DNA of 64,000 nt from NCBI RefSeq assembly GCF_000708265.2, contig NZ_JCKI01000002.1, positions 558,001 to 622,000 on the forward strand, read 5' to 3'. The DNA is from Pedobacter sp. R20-19 (GTDB taxonomy: Bacteria > Bacteroidota > Bacteroidia > Sphingobacteriales > Sphingobacteriaceae). The position numbers and the translations under genes were made by a program. The stretch's first letter is position 1. Each line of letters opens with the position of its first letter. Positions 8,610 through 17,008 of this stretch are shown piece after piece. The notes beneath the pieces were generated by a model, which ran no database searches, was not told the origin of the DNA, and saw only the letters and a program-made list of their open reading frames with translations.

Positions 8610-9887
8610 TTATCTGCCTTCTGAGATTTTATTGCTTAAATTGGTATATCCAACCAATGTTTCCCAGCGGGCACCAGGTCGATGATAGTAAACAAAAATC
8701 TGGTAGCTATTTTCAGTCTGGAAAAAAGATCCTTCAAATGGTTGTGTTTCTACAGATTTGGTGTCATGATTTACCCAGGCATATTCATAATCATATAAGC
8801 CTTGTTTAAGTAAAATATTGGCATAAAACTGTTTTCTGCCCGCATCATAAATCAGCTGATTTTCTTTGTTTAAGGTGTAGTTATTGAAACGTCCAACCAC
8901 ATAAGCATCGCCATTTGCACTTGGTGCTATAGCATTCAGTGTAAAGAGAATGTCGGTATATTCAGCTTCTGTTTGGTCATCTCTGCCATCGGTGTTCCGG
9001 ATAAAAAAGTTTCCATTTTCATCAAATTGATTTCCAAAAGCACCTGTATTTCTTGGCGCATCCTGAAACAGCATGACATTAACCGATTGGCTGTCGCGAT
9101 AAATATCTTTTACATTACCTGCTTTATAGCGCAAACTTCTGGTGTCAAACTTTCTGAATTCGTTGTTCCCGAAAAAATCATTGGTGTTGATGTCATTATA
9201 AACCAGTTGATTGGGTTTAATAAATGCCGGACGGGTATTGACGATGGCAGTATTCGGATCAAAATTTTGCATTACAATAGCTTTAATTTCCTGGTAAGGA
9301 TTTGCTATAGACATATTGTAATTGATAGTAAAATTGATTTTCTGCCTGGCATTGCGATCGCTAACCTGCAAAGGGTTGGTAATCTCTGTAGCTACAGCCA
9401 CCTGACTATCCAGAATATAAAAACGCTGTGAAATAACAGGTTTATTTTTATCACTATCCAGGTAAATTTTCAGGATATAATTGCCGCCAATTTTAGGTTG
9501 GATTTGCGTATTGGGTAAACTGATTTGATAATGGGTGTATTTTCTGGCGGTGTTAGATGAATAGCGGTAATCGATAATCCGATCATCATTAAAACCATCT
9601 AAATAGTCTGTTGTTGAAATTCTGGATGTTTGCCAATCTGAGGTGCAATGCTCAATCGTATACCAGTAGTTCTTCGTGCCACCAAGTAAATCATCAAATG
9701 AAAGTATAATTTTTTCTGCTGAATTTAGCATAATCACCGGAATGCTTTGTTCTTTTGAACTGTTGTAGCAAAGCACCGTTTTGATGTTGGGCAGATAAGT
9801 TTTATTCTCGTTACTGAAAGTTTGGTTGGTTTGGGCAAAGGTTAGGGAAGAAATAAAAAATAAAAGTATGGCGATTAGTTTTTGCAT
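8610..9887 (-). CDS. Type IX secretion system plug-domain (DUF5103) protein
   Basis: 425 residues with a signal peptide (MQKLIAILLFFISSLTFA). The pattern of the DUF5103 family is clear: LSFDDLLGGTKNYWYTIEHCTSDW, YLDGFNDDRIIDYRYSSNT, an HYQISLPN block, a central NPYQEIKAIVMQN strand region and the C-terminal YHRPGARWETLVGY. Members of this family are the Plug of the SprA translocon of the type IX secretion system, closing one side of the channel in the periplasm. This supports a Bacteroidota host. It is monocistronic here, with a long repeat-filled gap upstream. Confidence 0.85.
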   Translation of the reverse strand: MQKLIAILLFFISSLTFAQTNQTFSNENKTYLPNIKTVLCYNSSKEQSIPVIMLNSAEKIILSFDDLLGGTKNYWYTIEHCTSDWQTSRISTTDYLDGFNDDRIIDYRYSSNTARKYTHYQISLPNTQIQPKIGGNYILKIYLDSDKNKPVISQRFYILDSQVAVATEITNPLQVSDRNARQKINFTINYNMSIANPYQEIKAIVMQNFDPNTAIVNTRPAFIKPNQLVYNDINTNDFFGNNEFRKFDTRSLRYKAGNVKDIYRDSQSVNVMLFQDAPRNTGAFGNQFDENGNFFIRNTDGRDDQTEAEYTDILFTLNAIAPSANGDAYVVGRFNNYTLNKENQLIYDAGRKQFYANILLKQGLYDYEYAWVNHDTKSVETQPFEGSFFQTENSYQIFVYYHRPGARWETLVGYTNLSNKISEGR

Positions 9888-10015
9888 AGGTAAATGTAAA
9901 AAGTATTCGTTAAAGATAGCGTGCGTAGATGTGATAATTTTGTTTAAGAGGTTAGATTGGTTAGGGGGTTATGAGGTTAGTGGTTTAGTCTGCCTCCAGT
10001 AAGTTTTTAGAGAGT

Positions 10016-10394
10016 CGTCCTCCTGAACTTGATTCAGGATCTATCGAAATAGTTGCTGTTCTGAAATGAATTCAGAATGATGCTAAATTTACTTTGTAGC
10101 TTTCCGCTACGCTACAGGTCAGCATTACGGTTTGGTTAGAGAGTCCGTACGAAAATCCATCATCCGATAGCTATCGGATGCTTCAGCAGATCTTTCATCT
10201 GCTGAAGCAATCTCCATCGAGGAGTCTATAAAAGAGATTGCTTCGTCGGCTGAAGAAGCCTCCTTGCAAGGACGATTCCACTTGAAAATTCGTCCTCCTG
10301 AACTTGATTCAGGATCTTATTTTATAGGTGCTGAACTAAATTTACTGCTTAGCTTTCCGATGCGCTACAGGTCAGCATGACGGTTTTGTTAGTG
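10016..10394. repeat. Diverged direct duplication inside a 711-bp gene-free gap
   Basis: The gap 9888-10598 contains no gene. A 27-base string starting CGTCCTCCTGAACTTGATTC occurs identically at 10016-10042 and 10291-10317. Each copy is followed by related sequence including CGCTACAGGTCAGCAT, so about 100-125 bp is duplicated. Between them (10160-10230) lie hairpins such as ATCCGATAGCTATCGGAT and paired GCAGAT/ATCTGC words around GCTGAAGCAATCT. The region looks like nested REP-type insertions. Confidence 0.65.
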
Positions 10395-10408
10395 CATCCC
10401 CAAGAAAA

Positions 10409-10540
10409 ATCGTCTTTGCGAAGCAGATTCTTCATCTGCTGAAGCAATCTTCATCTGCTGAAGCAATCTTCATCGAAGAATTAAAAAGGGAGATGGCTTC
10501 CCCGAAAGGTCGGGGCAGGCTGTCGTTCCTCCTCTCAAGG
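10409..10540. repeat. REP-like element, inverted relative to 4062-4177
   Basis: Bases 10491-10537 are nearly the reverse complement of 4070-4115, sharing the CCCCGAAAGGTCGGGG hairpin and CTGTCGTTCCTCCTC. The left part has tandem CTTCATCTGCTGAAGCAATC units. It belongs to the same dispersed family as 4062-4177 and 58141-58224. Confidence 0.6.
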
Positions 10541-10550
10541 ATAATAATTA

Positions 10551-10582
10551 AAAAGCCACAGAAATAATCCTGTGGCTTTAAA
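10551..10582 (-). terminator. Rho-independent terminator of the ABC-F gene
   Basis: Stem AAGCCACAG / CTGTGGCTT with an 8-nt loop. On the minus strand it follows the ABC-F stop codon by about 20 bp and ends in a T-rich run (TTTTTAATTA). Confidence 0.8.
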
Positions 10583-10598
10583 AACTATTAAAAATTAC

Positions 10599-12506
10599 TT
10601 AACCTTCCAGCTCCATAATTTCAGCAGCTAAGGTTTCCCATTTAGCCTGATGCTGATCCAGATCTTTTTTGGCAGCTAAGTAACGCTTATTCGCTTCAGC
10701 CAGTTTATCAGCTTTGCCATAAACATTTTCATCTGCTAGTTCTGCTTCGATGTTTTTTACAGAAGATTCCAATTCAGCTATTGAAGTTTCGATCTTTTTT
10801 AACTCATCGTTCAGTTTTTTCAACTGACTAGCAGTATTAGGTGTAACGGGCTTTGGTGCTTCTTTCTCCTTTTCAGGCATTTTCACAGGAATAGGTTTTG
10901 AAACCGGAATTTCGCGTTTGCTATTCCATTCTTCGTATTCCTCGTAAGTGCCTGGGTATTGCTTAATTTTTTCACCTTCAATAAACCAGATTTTGTTGGC
11001 TACGTTATCTAAGAAGTATCTATCGTGAGATACCGCAATAAAGGTGCCTTCAAACTGATCAAGTGCCTGAATCAGAATGTTTACCGATTGAATATCAAGG
11101 TGATTGGTTGGCTCATCCAGAATCAGAAAGTTCGAATCTGTGGTTAAGGATTTGGCCAGTGCCACACGTGATTTTTCACCACCGGACAATACCTTAATTT
11201 TTTTGAAAACATCATCACCGGTAAATAAGAAACAACCTAAAATACCACGTAATTCAGTATCACTATGTTTAGGCGCAAATGCCTGTAATTCTTCTAAAAT
11301 CGAATTTTCAAGGTGTAATGATTCCAGCTGGTGCTGCGCAAAGAAGGTGGTGGTTACATTATGTCCGGTTTCACAGAAACCATCAAATTTCTCTGTGCCT
11401 GCTATCATCCTCAATAAGGTAGATTTACCCTTTCCGTTGGCCCCGATTAGGGCAATTTTATCGCCCTTTTCAATCACGGCCTCAGCATCTTCCAAAATAT
11501 GAACATTTGGATAATGTTTGGTGGCATGTTCAATCCGAACCACGTGACGGCCAGATGGCTTAGTGAATTTAAAGCTAAAGTTTACCGTTGGGTTATCATC
11601 ATCTACATCATCAACACGTTCCATTTTATCAAGGGCTTTCATGCGCGATTGTGCCATTTTAGCTTTAGAAGCTTTGGCTTTAAAACGCTCAATTAAACGT
11701 TCTTCCTGTTTAATTTTAGCCTGTTGATTTTTAAATTCACCTTTTTGAATCTCCCCACGCAAAGCTTTTTCCTCTACGTAAAAGCTATAGTTACCTGCGT
11801 AAACAGTTAACTTTCCTTTGCGTGATTCAACAGTACGGTTTACGATTTTATCTAAGAAATACCTATCGTGAGATACAATGACGATGGCACCTTCAAAACC
11901 CATTAAATAGTTCTCTAACCATTTAATAGAAGGTAAATCCATGTGGTTGGTAGGCTCATCAAGCAGCAAAATATCAGGATTTTGTAAAAGAATTTTCGCA
12001 AGCATTACCCGCATGCGCCAGCCTCCTGAAAAGGTATTTAGCGGACGTAACTGATCTGCTGTGCTGAAACCCAAACCTGCTAAAATTTCATTGGCCCTGT
12101 ATTCAATGTTGTAACCATCAAGTGCCTCAAATTCCTGCTGTTTATCACTTAGTTTATATAAAACTTCCTCGCTATAATCCGTTTCTATTTTTTTAAGCAG
12201 CTCTTCAATTTCATCATGCAGCTTGTTTTGGCGCTCAAAAGCTTCCATCGCTACGTGCAAAATGCTGTGGTGTGAGTCGTAAGAGAGTAAATCCTGGTTA
12301 AGGTAACCGATTTTCAGGTCTTTAGACATAGAGACCGTACCAGAACTCGGTGCGTATTCACCAACAATTATTTTTAAAAGTGTCGATTTTCCCGTTCCGT
12401 TAGCGCCAATTAAGCCAGCTCTATCCCCTGGTTTAATGTGCCAGTTGGCCTCATCATATAAGGCTCTTGAGCCAATCAGGAATGTTAAATTATTTATTGA
12501 AATCAT
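10599..12506 (-). CDS. ABC-F family ATPase (ribosome-associated, Uup/YdiF-like)
   Basis: 635 residues from the ATG at 12506 (MISINNLTFLIG). It carries two ATPase domains without membrane segments: Walker A GANGTGKST and signature FSGGWRMRV in the first, GANGKGKST and LSGGEKSRV in the second, both with LLDEPTNHLD-type Walker B and SHDRYFLD switch histidines. A charged linker (about 240-300) and a C-terminal coiled coil (LKKLNDELKKIETSIAEL) are typical. ABC-F proteins act at the ribosomal E site on stalled translation or in antibiotic protection. An upstream in-frame ATG at 12551 is rejected because a TAnnTTTG promoter element lies between the two starts. Confidence 0.9.
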   Translation of the reverse strand: MISINNLTFLIGSRALYDEANWHIKPGDRAGLIGANGTGKSTLLKIIVGEYAPSSGTVSMSKDLKIGYLNQDLLSYDSHHSILHVAMEAFERQNKLHDEIEELLKKIETDYSEEVLYKLSDKQQEFEALDGYNIEYRANEILAGLGFSTADQLRPLNTFSGGWRMRVMLAKILLQNPDILLLDEPTNHMDLPSIKWLENYLMGFEGAIVIVSHDRYFLDKIVNRTVESRKGKLTVYAGNYSFYVEEKALRGEIQKGEFKNQQAKIKQEERLIERFKAKASKAKMAQSRMKALDKMERVDDVDDDNPTVNFSFKFTKPSGRHVVRIEHATKHYPNVHILEDAEAVIEKGDKIALIGANGKGKSTLLRMIAGTEKFDGFCETGHNVTTTFFAQHQLESLHLENSILEELQAFAPKHSDTELRGILGCFLFTGDDVFKKIKVLSGGEKSRVALAKSLTTDSNFLILDEPTNHLDIQSVNILIQALDQFEGTFIAVSHDRYFLDNVANKIWFIEGEKIKQYPGTYEEYEEWNSKREIPVSKPIPVKMPEKEKEAPKPVTPNTASQLKKLNDELKKIETSIAELESSVKNIEAELADENVYGKADKLAEANKRYLAAKKDLDQHQAKWETLAAEIMELEG

Positions 12507-12514
12507 TTCGGCTG

Positions 12515-12522
12515 CAAAAGTA
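12515..12522 (-). promoter_or_regulatory. -7 promoter element TACTTTTG of the ABC-F gene
   Basis: On the minus strand TACTTTTG matches the Bacteroidota -7 consensus TAnnTTTG and ends 8 nt before ATG 12506, giving an extremely short leader. No convincing -33 TTG is found at 18-21 nt. Confidence 0.5.
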
Positions 12523-12692
12523 CGAATTTTAAAGGCTTTTTTTAGTTTCAAAATGAAATAGAAAAAACATCATTTTTAATTATTTGCAGATGACTTGCTA
12601 ACGCAAAGAATGCGTATGAAATGCTGATATGAAATACCACAATCTTAACACATCGTTACCGTTCTTTTAATGATATCAGCTAAAAATTATAA

Positions 12693-12700
12693 TATATTTG
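12693..12700 (+). promoter_or_regulatory. -7 promoter element TATATTTG before the NUDIX gene
   Basis: TATATTTG fits TAnnTTTG and ends 17 nt before ATG 12718. It argues against the upstream in-frame ATG at 12670, which would lie above the promoter. Confidence 0.5.
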
Positions 12701-12717
12701 GACGTAAAGTATTAAAC

Positions 12718-13302
12718 ATGAACAACGAAAACATTAAGATCATTAGCACGGAACTTCTTTCAGATAATTGGTATACCCTTAATAAAGTCACTTTTCAATA
12801 CCATAAAAAAGATGGATCAATAGAGACCCAAAGCCGCGAAACCTATGATAGGGGCAATGGCGCAACCATTTTACTTTATAATAAACAAGCAAAAACTGTA
12901 ATTTTAACCAGGCAGTTTCGTTTGCCAACCTACGTTAACGGCAATGAAAGCGGAATGCTCATTGAAACCTGTGCTGGTTTATTGGATCAGGACAATGCGG
13001 AAACAGCCATCAAAAGAGAAACAGAAGAAGAAACAGGTTATAAAATTACGGATGTAAAAAAGGTTTTTGAAGCCTATATGTCACCAGGTTCTGTTACCGA
13101 AATCCTTTATTTTTTCGTAGCCGAATATTCAAAAGATATGAAGGTGAGCGATGGTGGCGGTCATCATGAGGAGCAGGAGAATATCGAAGTTTTAGAAATG
13201 TCTTTTAATGATGCTGTCAATAAGATTAAGACTGGTGAAATTAAAGATGGGAAAACGATTATGCTATTACAATATGCTCAACTGAATCATTTGTTGGATT
13301 AA
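12718..13302 (+). CDS. nudK: NUDIX hydrolase, NudK-like (GDP-mannose pyrophosphatase type)
   Basis: 194 residues from ATG 12718. Long stretches fit E. coli NudK as I remember it: [39 protein letters not shown], a NUDIX region ending REТ-like [27 protein letters not shown] and [14 protein letters not shown]. NudK splits GDP-mannose and related nucleotide sugars to GMP and sugar phosphate. It sits alone between the divergent ABC-F gene and the Rrf2 gene. The enzyme family is firm; the preferred substrate is inferred from similarity. Confidence 0.87.
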   Translation: MNNENIKIISTELLSDNWYTLNKVTFQYHKKDGSIETQSRETYDRGNGATILLYNKQAKTVILTRQFRLPTYVNGNESGMLIETCAGLLDQDNAETAIKRETEEETGYKITDVKKVFEAYMSPGSVTEILYFFVAEYSKDMKVSDGGGHHEEQENIEVLEMSFNDAVNKIKTGEIKDGKTIMLLQYAQLNHLLD

Positions 13303-13358
13303 GTATGAACAGTAAACCTCTTTCTGATTCAGGTACTTTCATCATATTTTAAATAAAT

Positions 13359-13388
13359 TTTGAAAAAGCAAAAAAGTATTTACCTTTG
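13359..13388 (+). promoter_or_regulatory. Promoter of the Rrf2 gene (TTTG-N18-TACCTTTG)
   Basis: TTTG at 13359-13362 and TACCTTTG at 13381-13388 fit the Bacteroidota -33/-7 pattern. The start codon at 13413 is 24 nt downstream, and the palindromic operator occupies the leader. Confidence 0.65.
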
Positions 13389-13390
13389 TA

Positions 13391-13411
13391 CTGTAACAAA
13401 AATAATTACAG
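13391..13411. promoter_or_regulatory. Candidate Rrf2 operator, site 1 (CTGTAA-N9-TTACAG)
   Basis: A 21-bp palindrome with perfect 6-bp arms covers the expected transcription start and ends 1 bp before the Rrf2 ATG. The same design recurs at 13837-13857 before the partner gene, which supports autoregulation by the Rrf2 protein. Confidence 0.6.
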
Positions 13412-13412
13412 A

Positions 13413-13820
13413 ATGAATAATCGGTTTCCAGTGTCTTTACATATTCTCACCTTGCTTGATGATGCAAATGGCGAATTGTTGAGTTCTGATTATTTGGCTG
13501 GAAGTATCAACATTAATCCGGTTTTAGTGCGTAAAGAGATTATGAACCTGCGGAAATTTGGCTTCGTAGATAGCAAGGAAGGAAAGGGTGGAGGCTCATT
13601 TTTAGCTAAAAGTGCAGCAGACATTAATTTAGGTGAAGTTTACAATGCGGTAAAATCAGATTATATATTAGGGCAGAATAAAAATGAACCTAATCCGAAA
13701 TGTCCAATCGGAAAACAAATTAACCAACATTTAATCAGTTTGTATAGTGAGGCTGAAAATGCTTTAATTCAAAACCTGTCGAAACAAACCCTGGCAGATT
13801 TTGCAATAAAGTTTAAATAG
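13413..13820 (+). CDS. Rrf2-family transcriptional regulator (YwnA-like)
   Basis: 135 residues from ATG 13413 (MNNRFPVSLHILTLL); an upstream start would overlap the promoter and operator. The winged helix is visible as SSDYLAGSININPVLVRKEIMNLRKFGFVDSKEGKGGGSFLAK. Only one cysteine is present (NPKCPIGKQI), at the spot where YwnA-like members keep a single Cys, so an Fe-S cluster is unlikely and a thiol redox switch is possible. The next gene is an NmrA-like protein, the same pairing as Bacillus ywnA-ywnB. Matching palindromes precede both genes. Confidence 0.85.
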   Translation: MNNRFPVSLHILTLLDDANGELLSSDYLAGSININPVLVRKEIMNLRKFGFVDSKEGKGGGSFLAKSAADINLGEVYNAVKSDYILGQNKNEPNPKCPIGKQINQHLISLYSEAENALIQNLSKQTLADFAIKFK

Positions 13821-13836
13821 TTTTTTTTGCTTAAAA

Positions 13837-13857
13837 CTGTAACTAAAAATATTACAA
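13837..13857. promoter_or_regulatory. Candidate Rrf2 operator, site 2 (CTGTAA-N9-TTACAA)
   Basis: Same arm sequence and 9-nt spacer as site 1 with one end mismatch. It lies between the Rrf2 stop and the NAD(P)-binding gene, 41 bp before the latter's ATG. Confidence 0.55.
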
Positions 13858-13897
13858 TTATAAATAAATATCAAGTTAAACATTAAATTTTAAGAAT

Positions 13898-14548
13898 ATG
13901 AAAGTAGCATTGATAGGTGCCTCAGGATTTGTAGGCAAAGCCCTTTTGAATGAGTTGGTAAGTCGTGGAAATGAAGTAATTGCCATTGCCCGCGATACGG
14001 CTAAAATTGAAAGTACGGATGAAAAAGTAACCAAAGTAGCTGTTGATGTATTGGATACTGAAGCATTAGCTGCGGCTTTAAAAGGTGCAGATGCAGTGGT
14101 AAGCGCATTCAACCCAGGCTGGACCAATCCAAACCTTTATCAGGATACGGTTGCAGGAGCGGAAGCCATTCAGGCGGGCGTTAAAGCATCAGGTGTAAAA
14201 CGCTTTATTTTTATTGGCGGTGCAGGTACCTTGCAAATAGATGGTAATCAGTTGGTAGATGGATCAGATTTTCCGAAAGAAATTTACCCTGGTGCATCAG
14301 CAGTGAGAGACTATTTTAATAAATTGAAAGAAGAAAAAGAATTAGACTGGGTATTCTTCAGTCCGGCAATTGAAATGCATCCGGGTATTACCATTGGTCG
14401 CACAGGTAAATACCGTTTAGGAAAAACTTCCCCGGTTTTTAATGAGGAAGGACGTTCGATATTATCTGTTGAAGATTTATCAATTGTGATTGCTGATGAA
14501 CTGGAAAAAAATGCACATCACCAAGAACAATTTACAGCAGCATACTAA
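13898..14548 (+). CDS. NAD(P)-binding NmrA/SDR-like oxidoreductase (YwnB-like)
   Basis: 216 residues. The N-terminal Rossmann motif GASGFVGKALLNEL is a G-x-x-G-x-x-G dinucleotide site, followed by VVSAFNPGW and RFIFIGGAGTLQI. There is no YxxxK catalytic pair of classical SDRs at the expected place, which is usual for the atypical NmrA/YwnB group; these may sense NAD(P)H rather than catalyse. The gene follows an Rrf2 regulator and has its own copy of the same palindrome upstream, so it is probably the main target of that regulator. The physiological role is unknown, with quinone or electrophile stress a guess. Confidence 0.82.
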   Translation: MKVALIGASGFVGKALLNELVSRGNEVIAIARDTAKIESTDEKVTKVAVDVLDTEALAAALKGADAVVSAFNPGWTNPNLYQDTVAGAEAIQAGVKASGVKRFIFIGGAGTLQIDGNQLVDGSDFPKEIYPGASAVRDYFNKLKEEKELDWVFFSPAIEMHPGITIGRTGKYRLGKTSPVFNEEGRSILSVEDLSIVIADELEKNAHHQEQFTAAY

Positions 14549-14660
14549 AAAATACAAAATATCATAAAAGTGATGATGTAGTGTTAGGGATAGGGTAAGT
14601 GATTATCCAATTTCGAGATTACATCATCCCTTTTTTCCATATTTTATTTATCTTCGTGGC

Positions 14661-15692
14661 ATGTATCGCCTTATTAAACCAATATTCTTTAAATTTGACC
14701 CTGAAAACGTACATTACTTTGTGGTTAAGCGGCTCAAATGGTTTAATGATAAGTTTCCATTGGGTAAAACCATCATTCGAAGCAGTTTCGATATCAATAT
14801 TAAAGGTTTAGAGAGAGAAGTTTTTGGAATTAAATTCAGAAACCCTGTTGGATTGGCCGCTGGTTTTGATAAGAATGGCGAATATGTAGAAGCATTGAGT
14901 AATTTGGGTTTCGGTTTTGTAGAAGTTGGAACGGTTACGCCAATGCCACAGCCTGGAAATGATAAACCCAGGATGTTCCGGTTACCAAATGATGAAGCCC
15001 TGATCAATCGGATGGGTTTTAACAATAAAGGTGTGGATGTGATGGCAGAGCGTTTGCGCTTGCTTAAAGACAGGCATCCTGATATTGTTGTAGGTGGCAA
15101 CATTGGTAAAAATAAAGCCACACCAAATGAAGATGCGGTAAGCGATTATATTAAATGCTTTGATCGGCTTTTTGATGTAGTGGATTATTTTGTGGTGAAT
15201 GTGAGTTCTCCAAATACCCCGGGTTTACGTCAGTTACAGGAAAAGGAGCCACTTAAAAACATTCTGAATACACTCCAGCAGCGTAACCGTAAAAATGATA
15301 TTTCACGCCCAATTTTATTAAAAATAGCACCCGATTTAACCGATGCACAATTAGATGATATTATTGAGATTGTGGCGGAGACAAAAATTGCTGGTATTAT
15401 TGCTACCAACACGACCATCAGTCGGGAAAATCTGGCTACAGAAAAAGCTTTATCTGAAGAGATGGGCGGTTTAAGTGGTAGGCCAGTAAAAGAGCGGTCA
15501 ACAGAAGTGATTAAATATCTTTCAGAAAAATCAAATAAAGCTTTTCCAATTATTGGAGTAGGTGGAATCCACTCTCCTAAAGATGCAAAAGAAAAATTAG
15601 ATGCTGGGGCATGCCTGATTCAGTTATACACAGGCTTTATTTACGAAGGGCCAGGATTAATTAAATCCATCTGTAAGTCGCTAATAAAATAA
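14661..15692 (+). CDS. pyrD: Dihydroorotate dehydrogenase (quinone), class 2
   Basis: 343 residues. Features of class 2 DHODH: an N-terminal membrane-associating helix ([12 protein letters not shown]), then [66 protein letters not shown] (catalytic Ser region), [18 protein letters not shown] and the FMN phosphate loop [12 protein letters not shown]. It oxidises dihydroorotate to orotate with quinone at the inner membrane in pyrimidine synthesis. TATCTTCG just upstream (about 14647) resembles a weak -7 element. It is not linked to other pyr genes here; the dihydroorotase homologue at 50772 is distant. Confidence 0.95.
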   Translation: MYRLIKPIFFKFDPENVHYFVVKRLKWFNDKFPLGKTIIRSSFDINIKGLEREVFGIKFRNPVGLAAGFDKNGEYVEALSNLGFGFVEVGTVTPMPQPGNDKPRMFRLPNDEALINRMGFNNKGVDVMAERLRLLKDRHPDIVVGGNIGKNKATPNEDAVSDYIKCFDRLFDVVDYFVVNVSSPNTPGLRQLQEKEPLKNILNTLQQRNRKNDISRPILLKIAPDLTDAQLDDIIEIVAETKIAGIIATNTTISRENLATEKALSEEMGGLSGRPVKERSTEVIKYLSEKSNKAFPIIGVGGIHSPKDAKEKLDAGACLIQLYTGFIYEGPGLIKSICKSLIK

Positions 15693-15836
15693 AATTTTTC
15701 TGTTTATCCTTTTTGCCTTAAGTAAACATCGTTTCATGATGCATGTATACTGTATCTAAAATTTGATGTCAACAAGATCAATTTAAATGCAAAATCTCCA
15801 AGGTTGTTTATTTATCTTGAAAACAGATTGTTACTG

Positions 15837-16553
15837 TTAATGATTTCTTTTCCAATGTATGATTTTAAACTTTAGCGTATCGTAAAATAAGCCTAATATT
15901 AAAATTGTAGTTGGTATGAATAGATTGTGCAGGCCAAGAGAAGAATAAGTGAGGCCACCAATAACACCACCCATAAAAAAGAAGCAGATTATTCTTAAAC
16001 GTAATTGTGTGTTTGTGATTAACTTTCTTCTTTGCTCTTCAGTTTTGCGAAAAAATAACTGTGAAAGTTCAATGCCTAAATCTGTAAATAAACCAGTTAA
16101 GTGCGTAGTGCGAATTAGTGCGCCAGAAATTCTTGTAACTAATGAATTTTGTAAACCCATGGCAAATAATAAACTAAAGGCGATTAAATTCGGGTTTTCT
16201 GTAATTAGCTTTTTGCCAAATAGGGCAACAAAAAATAAGATAATACATTCTATAATGGTAGGTATAACAAAAACATAGCGCATGTTTTTTCTGGATATCA
16301 ACTCTATCAAAAAACTGGATGTAAATGAGCCTAAAAAGAAAAAGAAGATATACAGAAAATACGTAATGCTTGCAACGAAATGAAGTTTAAAAACCTCATC
16401 TACAAAAAATGCAAAATGACCAGTAACATTTGTGGTTAATTTTTGAACAGCTAAAAAACCGGCAACATTTACCACACCAGCAACGAAAGACAAAAGAGAA
16501 GCAATTTTTAGATTATGACTTAATGTTCTTGATTTTCCGTGATGCGTAAACAT
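15837..16553 (-). CDS. YoaK/DUF1275 family membrane protein
   Basis: 238 residues with about 6 membrane segments. The pattern SLLSFVAGVVNVAGFLAVQKLTTNVTGHFAFFVDEVF and the later LLFAMGLQNSLVTRISGALIRTTHLTGLFTDLGIEL are the two related halves of DUF1275 (YoaK) proteins, each with an N-x-[ST]-G-[HLN] type turn. Members are uncharacterised inner-membrane proteins, possibly transporters. The gene stands alone. Confidence 0.82.
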   Translation of the reverse strand: MFTHHGKSRTLSHNLKIASLLSFVAGVVNVAGFLAVQKLTTNVTGHFAFFVDEVFKLHFVASITYFLYIFFFFLGSFTSSFLIELISRKNMRYVFVIPTIIECIILFFVALFGKKLITENPNLIAFSLLFAMGLQNSLVTRISGALIRTTHLTGLFTDLGIELSQLFFRKTEEQRRKLITNTQLRLRIICFFFMGGVIGGLTYSSLGLHNLFIPTTILILGLFYDTLKFKIIHWKRNH

Positions 16554-16600
16554 TTAATTTTATTGATGCTATAAATTTACATCAAATTTTACCCAATAAA

Positions 16601-16631
16601 AAAAGCATCCTTTGATCAGAAGGATGCTTTA
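16601..16631 (-). terminator. Rho-independent terminator
   Basis: An 11-bp stem AAAGCATCCTT / AAGGATGCTTT with a 7-nt loop. On the minus strand it is followed by a T-run (16600-16596), so it ends the transcript of the small gene at 16661-16831. Confidence 0.85.
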
Positions 16632-16660
16632 AATCTTAAAGAAGAATTTCTTTCTAAAAA

Positions 16661-16831
16661 CTATTTTGCTAAACCAGCTAAAACAGCATTGTTTTTAGCT
16701 AATTGATCGTTTTTAGGTTGAGCAGAACGGCTTCCTAACTCAATGTTAGTTGCTCTTTTTAAAAATGCTACCTCTTGGTGAGCTGTATTTTTATTTCTTC
16801 TGTCTTTTCTTTTTAATCTGGTAACTGCCAT
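16661..16831 (-). CDS. Small conserved basic protein, 56 aa, unknown function
   Basis: The minus strand encodes MAVTRLKRKDRRNKNTAHQE, then VAFLKRATNIELGSRSAQPK and a C-terminus ending AVLAGLAK. It has a highly basic N-terminal third and no membrane segment. Support for it being real: a purine-rich AAAAGG about 7 nt before the ATG, a strong terminator 30 bp after the stop, and a position next to tRNA-Cys. The basic head suggests nucleic-acid or ribosome binding, but I do not recognise a named family. Confidence 0.7.
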   Translation of the reverse strand: MAVTRLKRKDRRNKNTAHQEVAFLKRATNIELGSRSAQPKNDQLAKNNAVLAGLAK

Positions 16832-16865
16832 GGTAATAACCTTTTAATTATTTTATTTGTACAAA

Positions 16866-16939
16866 TGGAGGTCGAGAGCGGATTCGAACCGCTGTAGAAG
16901 GTTTTGCAGACCTCTGCCTAGCCACTCGGCCACTCGACC
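16866..16939 (-). tRNA. tRNA-Cys (GCA)
   Basis: Acceptor GGTCGAG pairs with CTCGACC, followed by discriminator T (U73, characteristic of tRNA-Cys) and an encoded CCA. The anticodon loop reads CTGCAAA, giving anticodon GCA. The T-arm GCGG TTCGAATC CCGC is standard. The gene lies 35 bp upstream of the small basic protein gene on the same strand, so they may share a transcript. Confidence 0.95.
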
Positions 16940-17008
16940 TTGAAATTCAAGGTTGCAAAAATAGCAATTATTACTAAGCCCGCAAATAATATCGCAATAA
17001 ATATGTAT

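Noticed and set aside
12507-12551. Earlier ABC-F start
   Set aside because: A -7 promoter element (12515-12522) lies downstream of it, so the ATG would not be transcribed from that promoter; family proteins start at MISINN.
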